Shown: piece after piece, positions 24,545 through 32,560 of the stretch
Layout: each line of letters opens with the position of its first letter
Numbering within the stretch: position 1 is the stretch's first letter
Origin: Burkholderiales bacterium
GTDB lineage: Bacteria > Pseudomonadota > Gammaproteobacteria > Burkholderiales > SG8-41
Length of the DNA stretch: 64,000 nucleotides
Assembly: GCA_020854035.1 (NCBI GenBank)
Contig: JADZGE010000055.1
Location: forward strand, 1-64,000
Reading direction: 5' to 3'
Notes under the pieces: generated by a model
The model's input: the letters and a program-made list of their open reading frames with translations, nothing else
What the model was told of the DNA's origin: nothing
Databases searched by the model: none
Made by a program: the position numbers and the translations under genes

Positions 24545-26224
24545 ATGGCGAAGATCGATGCCGGGCAGGCGGTCATAGAGGCGCTGGGGGCGGAGGGCGT
24601 CGAGTACATCTTCGGCATCGTCGGCACGACGACCAACACCATGGTGACCGCGCTCCACGGGCGCAGCGACATCCGCTTCCTCGACTCCCGCCACGAGGAG
24701 GGCGCCGCGTTCATGGCCTACGGCTACACGCGCGCCTCGGGCAAGCCCGCGGTCTGCATGACGACCTCCGGCCCCGGCACGATCAATCTCATGACGGGCG
24801 TCGCGCTCGCCTACAAGGGGCGGGCGCCGGTCGTCGTGATCGCGGGCGATGTCCCGCGCGCGGACCTCGACCGCGACGGCGCGCAATCCTTCGACCTCGT
24901 GAATATCTTCAAGCCGGTCACGTACCTCGCGCGTCACGTGCACAAGACCGAGCGCATTCCCGAGGCGCTGCACGACGCCTTCCGCACCGCGCTCGGGGCG
25001 AAGCGCGGGCCCGCTTTCGTGAACATCCCGCGCGACCTGCTGGAGGGCCAGACCATCGATCGGGAACTCGCGAAGCCCGCCGCGTATCGCCCGGTGGACC
25101 TGCGGATACCCGGCGACCCGGAGGCGATCCGGCGCGCCGCCGAAGTGCTGTTGCAGGCGGAGCGGCCATTGCTCCTGGCGGGCGGCGGGGTGGTCGACTC
25201 CGGTGCCACGGGCGAGGCGGTCGCGCTCGCGGAACTCCTCGGCATGGCGCTGGTGCCCTCGTACGGGCACAACGACGCGGTGCCGAACAGCCACGCGCTC
25301 TTCGTGGGCACGCCCGGCAACCGCGGCGCGCCCGAGGCGCTCGCGGCGATCAACCGCGCCGACGCGATACTCGCGCTGGGTTCCCGACTGAACCAGCATT
25401 CCACGCACTGGGACTATTCGACGCTCGGCCGCGGAGCCCGCATCGTGCAGGTGAACGTCGACGCGCAGGAGGTCGGGCGCAACTATCCCGTCGCGGTCGG
25501 CATCGTCGGCGACGCGAAGGCGGTGGCGCAGCAGCTGCGCGAGGAACTGGGGAAGCGCAAGCAGCCTGCGCGAACCGCGTGGCGCGCGGAGATTGCGGCG
25601 CTGAAGGCGCGTCGCAAGGCGCGGCTCGACGCGGAGAGCCGGCTGACCGGCGATCCCATGATGCCGCACCTCGTCTACCCGGAATTGCGCAGGGCGCTGC
25701 CTCGCGATTGCATGGTGACGCTCGACGCCGGCGTCGCCCCGGGCCTCTCGTACGACCGGCTGGAGTTCGAGCTGCCGGGAACCTTCTTCAACTACTCGGG
25801 GCACGGCGGGCTCGGCATGGGCTACGCGGTCGGGCTCGGCACCAAGCTCGGGCGTCCGGACCGCCCGGCGATCAGCATCCAGGGCGACGGCGGGTTCCTC
25901 TACACCTCGCAGGAAATCAACACGGCCGTGCGCCACCGCATCGCGCTGGTGTCCATCGTGCTGAACAACGGCTGCCACGGCGCGGAAAAGGCGCAGCAGC
26001 AGCGCCACTTCGGCGCGCGCTACGTGGGCGTCGATCTCGTCAATCCGCGCTTCGACCGGCTCGCGGAGGTCTACGGCGCGAACGGGTGGTACGTCACGCG
26101 GCCGCAGGACATCGCGGAAACGGTCACCACGGCGCTCAAGCTCGACGGGCCGAGCGTGATCGAGATCCCGGTCGCGGAGCACTTCCCGCTGCCGGCGAAA
26201 CTGCCCGGCGCGGCCGGGCATTGA
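24545..26224 (+). CDS. Thiamine diphosphate-dependent acetolactate-synthase/sulfoacetaldehyde-acetyltransferase-like enzyme
   Basis: A 559-residue ThDP enzyme starting at ATG 24545. The N-terminal domain has YIFGIVGTTTNTM and the catalytic Glu in DSRHEEGAAFMAYGY, followed by TTSGPGTINLMTG. The central domain has RPLLLAGGGVVDSG. The C-terminal cofactor site is IQGDGGFLYTSQEI, continuing to VLNNGCHGAEK. The length is normal. It is the third unrelated ThDP enzyme in the window. It may be co-transcribed with the racemase-like gene 92 bp upstream. The product class (carboligase, decarboxylase or acetyltransferase) cannot be settled by eye. Confidence 0.88.
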   Translation: MAKIDAGQAVIEALGAEGVEYIFGIVGTTTNTMVTALHGRSDIRFLDSRHEEGAAFMAYGYTRASGKPAVCMTTSGPGTINLMTGVALAYKGRAPVVVIAGDVPRADLDRDGAQSFDLVNIFKPVTYLARHVHKTERIPEALHDAFRTALGAKRGPAFVNIPRDLLEGQTIDRELAKPAAYRPVDLRIPGDPEAIRRAAEVLLQAERPLLLAGGGVVDSGATGEAVALAELLGMALVPSYGHNDAVPNSHALFVGTPGNRGAPEALAAINRADAILALGSRLNQHSTHWDYSTLGRGARIVQVNVDAQEVGRNYPVAVGIVGDAKAVAQQLREELGKRKQPARTAWRAEIAALKARRKARLDAESRLTGDPMMPHLVYPELRRALPRDCMVTLDAGVAPGLSYDRLEFELPGTFFNYSGHGGLGMGYAVGLGTKLGRPDRPAISIQGDGGFLYTSQEINTAVRHRIALVSIVLNNGCHGAEKAQQQRHFGARYVGVDLVNPRFDRLAEVYGANGWYVTRPQDIAETVTTALKLDGPSVIEIPVAEHFPLPAKLPGAAGH

Positions 26225-26235
26225 GCGTTCCAATC

Positions 26236-26255
26236 AGCCGCCGATAAACGCCGAG
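26236..26255 (+). repeat. Dispersed 10-bp-period repeat, half element
   Basis: AGCCGCCGATAAACGCCGAG matches the end of the 242-bp element at 22389 with one or two changes. It lies between the ThDP stop and the end of the truncated dehydrogenase remnant at 26265, which may mark an old deletion junction. Confidence 0.6.
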
Positions 26256-26264
26256 AGGTTCAAG

Positions 26265-26430
26265 TCATCCACGGTCGTGTCGCGGCGGGAAATCGGCCCG
26301 GCGCGCGGCATCCACGATCCCCGGCAACACGCGCAGCGGAGCGACCGCGCCATCGAGATTGCGCCCGCCGTGGCTGGACACCACGATCCCGTCCACGCCG
26401 CACTCGCGCGCGACGCGCGCATCGTCGCGG
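26265..26430 (-). pseudogene. Remnant of an FMN-dependent 2-hydroxyacid (lactate/mandelate) dehydrogenase
   Basis: Read on the minus strand, this stretch gives DARVARECGVDGIVVSSHGG, then RNLDGAVAP and LRVLPGIVD, and a stop at 26265-26267. This is the characteristic FMN/active-site segment of lactate, glycolate and mandelate dehydrogenases (normally GVDGIVVSNHGGRQLD). Only about 52 residues remain, from an enzyme of about 380, with no upstream part and an early stop, so it is a fragment. The rest of the 26225-26528 gap holds one repeat half-element and nothing else recognised. Confidence 0.75.
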
Positions 26431-26528
26431 TCCGAACTGTGCAAGAATCACCGTGCACGCGGGAGCCGCGTGCGCGAGCGTCGCGGCCGGCCGGCCCGAC
26501 TCTCGCGGCGGTGCCGGAGGTCCGCGGG

Positions 26529-27203
26529 ATGCGCATACTGCTGGTCGAAGACGACGTGATGCTCGCCGACGCGGTCGCGCGCGCGCTCACGCAATCCGCG
26601 CACACCGTGGACATCGCGCGCAGCGGCAGCGACGCCGACAACGCGCTCGTCGCCACGCAGTACGACCTCGTCGTGCTCGACGTGGGGCTGCCGCAGATCG
26701 ACGGGTTCGAGGTGCTGCGGCGCATGCGCCAGCGCCGCTGCAACGTGCCGGTGCTCATGCTGACCGTGCGCGATTCACTGGAGGATCGCGTGGCGGGGCT
26801 CGACCTCGGGGCCGACGACTATCTCGCGAAGCCGTTTCACCTGGCCGAGCTCGAGGCGCGCGTGCGCGCGCTGCTGCGGCGCCCGCACGCCGCGGGCAGC
26901 GCCGAACTCGTGCGCGGCGCGTTGCGGCTCGACACGGCGGGGCGCCGCCTGTACTTCGCGGACCAGCCGATCGAGCTCACGGTGCGTGAAATCGCGCTCG
27001 TCGAACTGTTCCTGATGAAGGAAGGCCGGGTCGTCACCAAGCAGCAGATCGCCGACCATCTCTACGGCTGGGAGGACGCGGCGACGAACAATGCCGTCGA
27101 AGTCGCGGTTTACCGCCTGCGCCGCAAGCTCGAGCCCTGCGGTGTCGAGATCCGCACCGTGCGCGGAATGGGCTACATCATCGAGAAGGCCAATGGCCCG
27201 TGA
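26529..27203 (+). CDS. OmpR-family response regulator, TctD/QseB-like
   Basis: A 224-residue regulator. The receiver domain has ILLVEDD, the phosphoacceptor Asp51 in VVLDVGLP, LMLTVRD with the switch Thr, and the conserved Lys in ADDYLAKPF. The C-terminal winged-helix domain contains LTVREIALVELFLMKEGRVV and VEVAVYRLRRKL, ending VRGMGYIIEK. ATG 26529 was chosen because it begins the receiver domain and lies behind GGAGG. It overlaps the kinase gene by 11 bp. The kinase partner looks TctE-like, so this is probably the regulator of TctC/Bug-type uptake genes, several of which are in this window. Confidence 0.92.
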   Translation: MRILLVEDDVMLADAVARALTQSAHTVDIARSGSDADNALVATQYDLVVLDVGLPQIDGFEVLRRMRQRRCNVPVLMLTVRDSLEDRVAGLDLGADDYLAKPFHLAELEARVRALLRRPHAAGSAELVRGALRLDTAGRRLYFADQPIELTVREIALVELFLMKEGRVVTKQQIADHLYGWEDAATNNAVEVAVYRLRRKLEPCGVEIRTVRGMGYIIEKANGP

Positions 27204-28605
27204 GCATCCGCTGCTGCGCACGCAACTGCTCGCCTGGCTGCTCGCGCCGCTCGGGCTGCTCCTCACCGCCGATACGTTCTTCAGCTACTGGATCGCGCTG
27301 AGCTTCGCCCAGCGCGCTCACGACCGCGCGCTCGTCGAGATCGCGCGCGAGGTGTCACTGCACCTGCGGGCCGCCGACGGCGTGCTGTCGCTCGCGCTGC
27401 CGGCGGAGGCGGGCAGGGTGTTGTTCTCCGATCCGGTGGACCGGATCTGGTTCGACGTCGAGAGCGCCGACGGCGGGCCCGTCGCGGGCGAACGCATCGC
27501 GCCGGCCCCGGGCGCCGCGGCGGCCAGGCGTGCCGCGGAGACCTTCTACGACGGAGTGCTGCACGGCGAACCGGTGCGCGTCGTCGAACTGCGGCTCGCC
27601 GCGGTGCCCGCCGCGGGGCGTCCGGGCGCGGTCGTGCGCGTCGCGGAGACCGAGCTGAAACGGCAGGGACTCGCGCGGGAGATCATGCTGAGCGTGATCG
27701 TGCCGCAGGTCCTGCTCATCCTGATCGCCGGGATCGTGGTATGGGTCGGCGTGGTGCGGGGCCTTGCCCCGCTCGCCCGGCTGCAGCGGGCGGTCGCGTC
27801 GCGCTCGCACCGCGATCGCAGCGCGGTCGTCGTGGACAAGGTACCCGGTGAAGTGCAGCCGCTGCTCCAGTCGATCAACGACCTGCTCGCCCGCCTCGAC
27901 CACGTGCTCACGCTGCAGAGCCGGTTCGTCTCGGATGCCGCCCACCAGCTCAAGACGCCGATGGCGGTGCTGCGGGCGCAGTTCGAGATCGCGCTGCGCG
28001 AGAGCGATCCCCGGCGGATGCGTAGCGCGCTCGCGGAGGTGGACGGGGGGCTCGAGCGGGTTTCGCGGCTGGTGTCCCAGTTGCTCGCGCTCGCCCGCAA
28101 CGAGCCGGACGCGATCGGCACCGTGACGATGGCCCCGCTCGATCTCAACGCGTTCGCCCTCGATGCGGCGGCCTCGTGGGTGCCGGAGGCGTTGCGCAAC
28201 GAGGTCGACCTCGGGCTCGAAGGCGCGCCGGGGCCGGTCATGATCAGCGCGGACGCGGGGCGGCTGCGGGAGCTCATCGACAATCTCCTCGACAATGCCG
28301 TCCGCTACACCCGCAAGGGCGGGCGCGTGACCGTGCGGGTGTCGCCGGCTCCGGTGCCCGCGGTGGCGGTGAACGACGACGGCCCGTCGATTCCACCGCA
28401 CGAGCGCGAGCGCGTGTTCGAGCGCTTTCACCGTCTGCTCGGCAGCGCCCACGACGGCAGCGGTCTCGGGCTCGCCATCGCGCGGGAGATCGCGCACCTG
28501 CACGGGGCGACGATCAGCCTCGACGACGACCCGGACGGTACGGGCAATACCTTCACGGTGTCCTTTCCCCCGCTCGATCCCGCCGTCCCCGCGACCGTTG
28601 CGTAA
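27193..28605 (+). CDS. Sensor histidine kinase, TctE-like
   Basis: A 470-residue inner-membrane kinase. TM1 (about 10-38) follows LLRTQLLAWLLAPLGLLL, a typical start of the two-component sensor N-terminal (2CSK_N) domain. A periplasmic sensor of about 130 residues precedes TM2 (about 164-189). The HisKA motif FVSDAAHQLKTP places the phospho-His at 251. The ATP domain has NLLDNAVRYT, NDDGPSIP (Ser where Gly is usual) and GSGLGLAIA. Overlap with the regulator gene indicates coupled translation. TctE proteins sense citrate-type acids; the ligand here is not known. Confidence 0.92.
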   Translation: MAREHPLLRTQLLAWLLAPLGLLLTADTFFSYWIALSFAQRAHDRALVEIAREVSLHLRAADGVLSLALPAEAGRVLFSDPVDRIWFDVESADGGPVAGERIAPAPGAAAARRAAETFYDGVLHGEPVRVVELRLAAVPAAGRPGAVVRVAETELKRQGLAREIMLSVIVPQVLLILIAGIVVWVGVVRGLAPLARLQRAVASRSHRDRSAVVVDKVPGEVQPLLQSINDLLARLDHVLTLQSRFVSDAAHQLKTPMAVLRAQFEIALRESDPRRMRSALAEVDGGLERVSRLVSQLLALARNEPDAIGTVTMAPLDLNAFALDAAASWVPEALRNEVDLGLEGAPGPVMISADAGRLRELIDNLLDNAVRYTRKGGRVTVRVSPAPVPAVAVNDDGPSIPPHERERVFERFHRLLGSAHDGSGLGLAIAREIAHLHGATISLDDDPDGTGNTFTVSFPPLDPAVPATVA

Positions 28606-28752
28606 GGTTACGGTCAGCCGGCGGTAATTCCGCAGTCATTCCGGCAACGGTATTGCATCAGTTCACGGACGGCGGGCGGTCAGCGGCCATCCGTATCCTG
28701 ACCGGCAGGTACCGGCGTCACGTCGCCGCGTCCGCACATGGAGGAGGTCGGG

Positions 28753-29631
28753 ATGGAGATCCTCGTAACTTCGTTCTTCTGGGTGACGCTCGGGCAGATC
28801 ATGATCATCAACATCATGCTGAGCGGCGACAACGCGGTCGTGATCGCGATGGCGAGCCGGGCGCTGCCCGAGCGGCAGCAGAAGCAGGCGATACTTTTCG
28901 GCAGCTTCGGGGCGATCGTCCTGCGCGTGGTGCTCACCTTCTTCGCGGTCATGCTCCTCAGCCTGCCGTTTCTGAAGCTCGTCGGCGGAGTGCTGCTCGT
29001 CTATATCGGCATCAAGATGCTGATCCCGGACGAGGCGGAAACGCAGCTCGACGGGCACACCAGGCTGTGGGCCGCGATCAAGACGATCATCGTCGCCGAC
29101 TTCATCATGAGCCTCGACAACGTGCTCGGCGTCGCCGCGGCCGCCAAGGGGAGCCTGCTGCTGCTCATCATCGGGCTTGGGATCAGCATTCCGCTCATCA
29201 TCTACGGCAGCACCCTGATACTCAAGCTCATGAACCGGTTCCCCTTCATCATCACCCTCGGCGGGGGCATTCTCGGCTGGGTCGCCGGAGAGATGGCGGT
29301 CACCGATCCCGCGCTCGCCTCGTGGGCCGGCGCGGAAGGGCGCCAGTGGGTGCACGAAGTGGCGCCGATCGCGGGCGCGCTCATCGTCGTCGCTTTCGGC
29401 AAGATGCTCGCGGCGGCCAAGTTCGCGAAGCCCGTCGACGTGCCCATGCGCGCGAAGGAACTGGAAGATGCGCCCGCGCCGGCGGGATTCCGCTGGATGC
29501 ACCGTGCGTGGCGCATGCTGCCCGACGGCACGCGGGATTACGCGGCGTACTACGGCAAGACGGCGTTCCGCTACCTCGTTCCGACGAGCGGGCGCGTGCG
29601 CGAGCCGCGCAGAACCGCGGGCCATCGCTAG
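28753..29631 (+). CDS. TerC-family membrane protein (YjbE-type)
   Basis: A 292-residue integral membrane protein with about seven helices. The ATG at 28753 follows AGGAGG; an in-frame ATG 15 bp upstream is less well placed. The TerC signatures are IMLSGDNAVVIAMA (Asp26-Asn27) and ADFIMSLDNVLGVAAAAKG, which line the presumed metal path. Some TerC proteins export Mn2+ and are controlled by a yybP-ykoY riboswitch. I looked for that motif in the 147-bp leader and did not find it. The C-terminal tail (about 60 residues) is charged and cytoplasmic. Confidence 0.9.
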   Translation: MEILVTSFFWVTLGQIMIINIMLSGDNAVVIAMASRALPERQQKQAILFGSFGAIVLRVVLTFFAVMLLSLPFLKLVGGVLLVYIGIKMLIPDEAETQLDGHTRLWAAIKTIIVADFIMSLDNVLGVAAAAKGSLLLLIIGLGISIPLIIYGSTLILKLMNRFPFIITLGGGILGWVAGEMAVTDPALASWAGAEGRQWVHEVAPIAGALIVVAFGKMLAAAKFAKPVDVPMRAKELEDAPAPAGFRWMHRAWRMLPDGTRDYAAYYGKTAFRYLVPTSGRVREPRRTAGHR

Positions 29632-29840
29632 CGAGCGCGCGGCGCGGGTCGGGGCGTGCGCCGCCGCGCCCTCGCCTGCGGCGCGTGCGCACCTTCTCGC
29701 GGCGGCGGCGGGGCGGTTACGTGCCGTGGCGGACAACGCCGCCGCGCGCCCGCATCGCCCGGTCCGCCCGCCTGTCGATCAATGCGGAACCGGATGACGC
29801 ATCCGGCCGCGCTCGAATCTCCCCTCGTCTCCGGGCCGTA

Positions 29841-30428
29841 TCACTTCGAACCCGGTGCACCGCGCGCCCGGCAGGCGAACGGCAGGAAATGCGCGGGGAT
29901 GTCCGTGCGGTCGACGCCCATCACGGTCATCTTGCCGGGGCCCTCCGCATAGCCGCACACCCAGGCGACCGGAACGATCGGCGCATCGGTCACCACCGCG
30001 GGTCGGATCGTGAGCGTCCTCCCGGAAAGGGCCGAGTTCGCGCGATTGCCGAAGGTCACGTGGACCGCGCCGTGTTCCACGCGCACGGAGCTTATCTGGT
30101 TGTTGACGATCTTGTCCGCGGCCGGCAGTCCCGCCGCGGCATTGTCCGCCGGAAACGACTGCGCAATGGCCCACGACGCCGCGACCGGGGCCTTCGCGAT
30201 GTCGGCCAACGGCAGGGCGGTGTTGATCTGGTCGCGCACGATCTGGTCCCGGAACGAGGGGATCGCCATCAACGCGAGAATGGCGATCACCGCGAGAACG
30301 ACCATCATCTCGATCAGGGTGAACCCGGAACGCGCGGCATCATGCGTCGCCCGGCAGGTGCACCGCCCATCGGGCCGGTGTCGCGCAGGCACCGCGGGGA
30401 TCGTGGATTGCGAGCAGGCATGACGCAT
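29841..30428 (-). CDS. Type IV pilin (PilA-like)
   Basis: This prepilin has the processing site RSG^FTLIEMMVVLAVIAIL, the class III signal of type IV pilins with Glu at +5. The C-terminal part VPVAWVCGYAEG and FLPFACR carries the paired cysteines of the D-loop in betaproteobacterial major pilins. From ATG 30428 the leader is 35 residues, long for this class; a GTG 13 codons in would give about 22, so the start is uncertain. It stands alone, divergent from a glycosyltransferase gene. Pilin glycosylation by that neighbour is possible but not shown. Confidence 0.88.
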   Translation of the reverse strand: MRHACSQSTIPAVPARHRPDGRCTCRATHDAARSGFTLIEMMVVLAVIAILALMAIPSFRDQIVRDQINTALPLADIAKAPVAASWAIAQSFPADNAAAGLPAADKIVNNQISSVRVEHGAVHVTFGNRANSALSGRTLTIRPAVVTDAPIVPVAWVCGYAEGPGKMTVMGVDRTDIPAHFLPFACRARGAPGSK

Positions 30429-30517
30429 GGCGATGGTCGCGATACTACCGGATGGGAGTCGCGCCCGGCGTGACCCGCGCGGGAGCGCCCCCACCCGGAA
30501 TCGGTTAACCTGACCGG

Positions 30518-32536
30518 GTGGATGGAACTCTCGAGGTGCGGCCGCCGCAGGCGGCGCTCGCGACGATCATCGCGCCGGAACGGGCTGCCCGCCAACCGCC
30601 GCTCTGCGCGCCCGAGCGCGCGGTGCTGAACGCCGCGATCGCGAGCCTCGCGCTCGGCGGCGCCGAGCGTATCGTGCTCGACTGGGCGGCGGCCTGCGCG
30701 CGAAGCCATCTTGTACGGCTCACCGTGCTGCACAACGCGCGGGCGGGATGGCGCGAACCCGCGAGCGCGCTCTCCGGCGAGGCGCTCGTGATCGCAGTCT
30801 CGCGCCACGTGGCGTCGGAACTCCATGCCACGGGCGTCGCGGGGCCGTGCGCCGTCGTGCGCCACGTGCCGCGTGCGCCGCGGCCGCGGCCAGAGGCACG
30901 GCGCGCGTGGCGCGAGCGCTGGGCGCTGCCGCAGGAAGCCGCCGTGATCGGCATGATCGGCGCGGTCAAACCGCAGAAGGCCTATCCACGGGCGCTGCGC
31001 ATTCTGGCGGCGCTCCTCGAGCGTCGCGAGTGCTATCTCGTGATCCTGGGCGGCCCGGCCGGGCGCGACGGCCCCGCCGCATGGCGAGCGCTCATCGCGC
31101 AGGCGCGCCGGCTCGGACTGGAGTGCTACCTGCGCGTTCCGGGTTTCGTGCCGGACGCCGCGCGGTGCCTGCCCGCGTTCGACCTCGTGCTCAATACCAG
31201 CGGCTACGAGGGACTGTCCATCGCGACGCTGGAGGCGCTTGCCTCGGGGCTGCCGGTCGTCGCGAGCGCGGTCGGCGGGCAAGGCGAGTTGCCCGCGCCC
31301 GGACTGACGCTGCTCGCGTACGATGCGCCGGTCGACGAGTGGGCGCGAGCGGCCGGCGACGCGCTCGGCACCCGGCCCGAACCGCCCGCGTGGCGTGACG
31401 CCCCGACCCGCAGGCTGTGGACGCTGTTTCACCTGCTGCCCGCCGATGCGCCGCGCCGCGGCGTCCTGTTCGTGACGGCCAACCTCAACGCGGGCGGCGC
31501 GCAGCGTTCGCTCGTCAATCTCGCGCTGGGGCTCGGAGACTCGCTGCGCTTCGAGATCATTACCTGCGGCGAGTCCACGAGTGACTGGTTCGGCAACGCG
31601 CTCGAGCGCGCAGGCGTGCATGTCACCCGCGGCGCGGCCTCGCGCGATCGCCACGATCACGCCGAGGGTGTCATGCGCCGTCTCGCCGCGGGGCGCTTCC
31701 GGACGCTCTGCTTCTGGAACGTCGATCCCGGGGTGAAGCTGCTCCTCGCGAAGGCGCTCGCCGCGACAGCCGTCCGGCTCGTCGACGTCTCTCCCGGCGG
31801 CCACGGGTTCCGGGAAATGGCGGCGACGCGCGCATTCCAGCAGTGGATCGCGTGGGGCGAAGACGAGTACTACGCCCGTCTCGACGCCCTGGTGCTGAAG
31901 TACCGCGGCCCCGCGCCGAGAGCGGCGCGGGGACGGATTGCCGTCATTCCGAACGGCGTGGCGGTGCAGGCGGGCACGGCAACCGCTGGCGCGCTCGTGC
32001 CCCCGCGGATCGTCATGAGCGGGCGCATCGCCCCGAGCAAGTTCGTGCTGGAGGCCGTGGCGGCCATGCACCTGCTGTGGCGCCGGCGGCCGCGAGCGGA
32101 ACTCCACCTCTTCGGGCGCGCCGAGCCGCGGCACGCGGAGTACGCGCGGGAGCTCCTCGCCGCGATCGGGGCGGAGCTCGGCGCGCGGATATTCCTGCAC
32201 GGCGCCGCGTTCGATGCGCCGCGGCGCCTCCCCGGTCATGCCGCGGCCCTCGTGCTGGGCGAGCACCAGGGCTGTCCCAACGCCGTGCTGGAAGCGCTCG
32301 CGGCGGGCGTGCCGGTGGTGGCCAACGATTCGGGCGGCACACGCGAGATGGTGGTGCCGGGGCGCACCGGGCTGCTGCTCCCCGATTGCGCCCCGGCAGG
32401 GATTGCGGGCGCGCTCGACAGCGTCATCGGTGATCCGGGTGCGGCGCGCCGCCGCGCCGAGGCGGGGCTGCGGCGGGTGGCGAGGCGCTACTCGATGGCG
32501 CGGATGGTCTCGGCTTACCGCGGACTGCTGGCATAG
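30518..32536 (+). CDS. Tandem-domain family-4-like glycosyltransferase
   Basis: A 672-residue cytoplasmic protein that looks like two GT-B glycosyltransferases in one chain. The first half (about 35-300) has ASLALGGAERIVLDWAAACA and the donor-site NTSGYEGLSIATLEALASG. The second half (about 325-672) has TANLNAGGAQRSLVNLALGL and the matching LGEHQGCPNAVLEALAAG. Both carry the E-x7-E pattern (EGLSIATLE; QGCPNAVLE has Gln at the first position). The GTG start at 30518 is the only good one. It could build a surface glycan or modify the divergent pilin. The next gene is 24 bp downstream. Confidence 0.85.
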   Translation: MDGTLEVRPPQAALATIIAPERAARQPPLCAPERAVLNAAIASLALGGAERIVLDWAAACARSHLVRLTVLHNARAGWREPASALSGEALVIAVSRHVASELHATGVAGPCAVVRHVPRAPRPRPEARRAWRERWALPQEAAVIGMIGAVKPQKAYPRALRILAALLERRECYLVILGGPAGRDGPAAWRALIAQARRLGLECYLRVPGFVPDAARCLPAFDLVLNTSGYEGLSIATLEALASGLPVVASAVGGQGELPAPGLTLLAYDAPVDEWARAAGDALGTRPEPPAWRDAPTRRLWTLFHLLPADAPRRGVLFVTANLNAGGAQRSLVNLALGLGDSLRFEIITCGESTSDWFGNALERAGVHVTRGAASRDRHDHAEGVMRRLAAGRFRTLCFWNVDPGVKLLLAKALAATAVRLVDVSPGGHGFREMAATRAFQQWIAWGEDEYYARLDALVLKYRGPAPRAARGRIAVIPNGVAVQAGTATAGALVPPRIVMSGRIAPSKFVLEAVAAMHLLWRRRPRAELHLFGRAEPRHAEYARELLAAIGAELGARIFLHGAAFDAPRRLPGHAAALVLGEHQGCPNAVLEALAAGVPVVANDSGGTREMVVPGRTGLLLPDCAPAGIAGALDSVIGDPGAARRRAEAGLRRVARRYSMARMVSAYRGLLA

Positions 32537-32560
32537 CCCGCGCCGTTCTCCGGAGCAAGC

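Noticed and set aside
28606-28752. A yybP-ykoY manganese riboswitch upstream of TerC
   Set aside because: I looked for the conserved GGGGAGUA-type core and did not find it; the leader has no matching helices.
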